In this document: positions 13,382 to 13,436 of the stretch, piece by piece | Layout: the number at the start of each line of letters is the position of its first letter | Numbering within the stretch: the stretch's first letter is position 1 | NCBI GenBank assembly: GCA_964602715.1 | Contig: CAZRSB010000053.1 | Span: forward strand, 1-13,436 | From: Natronoplasma sp964602715 | Lineage (GTDB): Archaea > Thermoplasmatota > Thermoplasmata > Halarchaeoplasmatales > Halarchaeoplasmataceae | Direction: 5' to 3' | Length of the DNA: 13,436 nt | Position numbers and translations under genes: made by a program | The notes under the pieces: generated by a model | Databases searched by the model: none | Seen by the model: the letters and a program-made list of their open reading frames with translations, nothing else | Told to the model about the DNA's origin: nothing

Positions 13382-13436
13382 TGGACCCAGCGGGATTTGA
13401 ACCCGCGGCCTCCACCTATCTCGCCAATTGATGTCT
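13382..13436 (-). tRNA. tRNA, 3' part only (cut by window edge), isotype not determined
   Basis: On the minus strand GCGGG-TTCAAAT-CCCGC (13406-13390) is a perfect T-arm, followed by acceptor strand TGGGTCC (13389-13383) and discriminator A (13382); CCA is not encoded. Upstream, AGGCC fits a five-base variable loop and GGTGG the 3' side of an anticodon stem. The next bases toward the window edge do not show a matching CCACC within seven bases, so an intron in the anticodon loop is possible and the anticodon cannot be read. The 5' half lies outside the window. Confidence 0.8.

Noticed and set aside
12748..13436. The two tRNA-like sequences as a matched pair of att sites
   Set aside because: They are in opposite orientation and their T-arm and acceptor sequences differ, so they do not form a direct repeat.

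Overview
This is a draft-quality fragment (one 100-N scaffold gap) from an archaeon, most likely a euryarchaeote. The evidence is a full-length archaeal PCNA, TATA-box promoters, GGTGA/GGAGG ribosome binding sites, a DUF365 (PUA-like) protein, and a secreted beta-propeller protein ending in a PGF-CTERM-like tail. Proteins are rich in Asp/Glu, which hints at a salt-adapted lineage. I cannot name the genus.

Layout. Positions 1-10603 are read almost entirely from the minus strand. At the left edge is the N-terminal part of a TPR-fused adenine-specific DNA methyltransferase (1-782, cut by the window). Next come an AT-rich gene with a HEPN-type RNxxxH motif (892-1677), a small two-helix membrane protein with no normal start codon (1794-1997), and PCNA (2016-2747). 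Upstream of PCNA is a compact four-gene operon, transcribed right to left: a 58-residue protein (10427-10603), a 1224-residue Eco57I-type adenine methyltransferase (6722-10396), a DUF365/PUA-like protein (6265-6729), and a 1126-residue phospholipase-D-nuclease/SNF2-helicase fusion (2879-6259). Two inverted repeats sit on the operon's promoter region. Positions 10604-11295 are intergenic and hold inverted repeats, a G-tract cluster, a GC-rich hairpin and a possible 46-residue membrane peptide. On the plus strand are the propeller gene (11296-12724), a 3'-end tRNA fragment (about 12748-12771) and an unrecognised 147-residue protein (12855-13298). The 3' part of a tRNA on the minus strand lies at the right edge.

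How the genes may work together. Methyltransferase, helicase and HKD nuclease in a translationally coupled operon make a self-sufficient modification/restriction machine: the methylase marks self DNA, the helicase translocates, and the N-terminal PLD domain cuts. The pair recalls DrmMI/DrmD of class 1 DISARM, but no DrmA, DrmB or separate DrmC is visible, the PLD nuclease is fused to the helicase, and a PUA-like domain sits between the two large genes as a candidate reader of modified bases. The 58-residue protein and the palindromes may provide autoregulation. The nearby TPR-methylase and HEPN genes suggest a wider defence island, and the tRNA fragment suggests an integration boundary. These functional links are inference.
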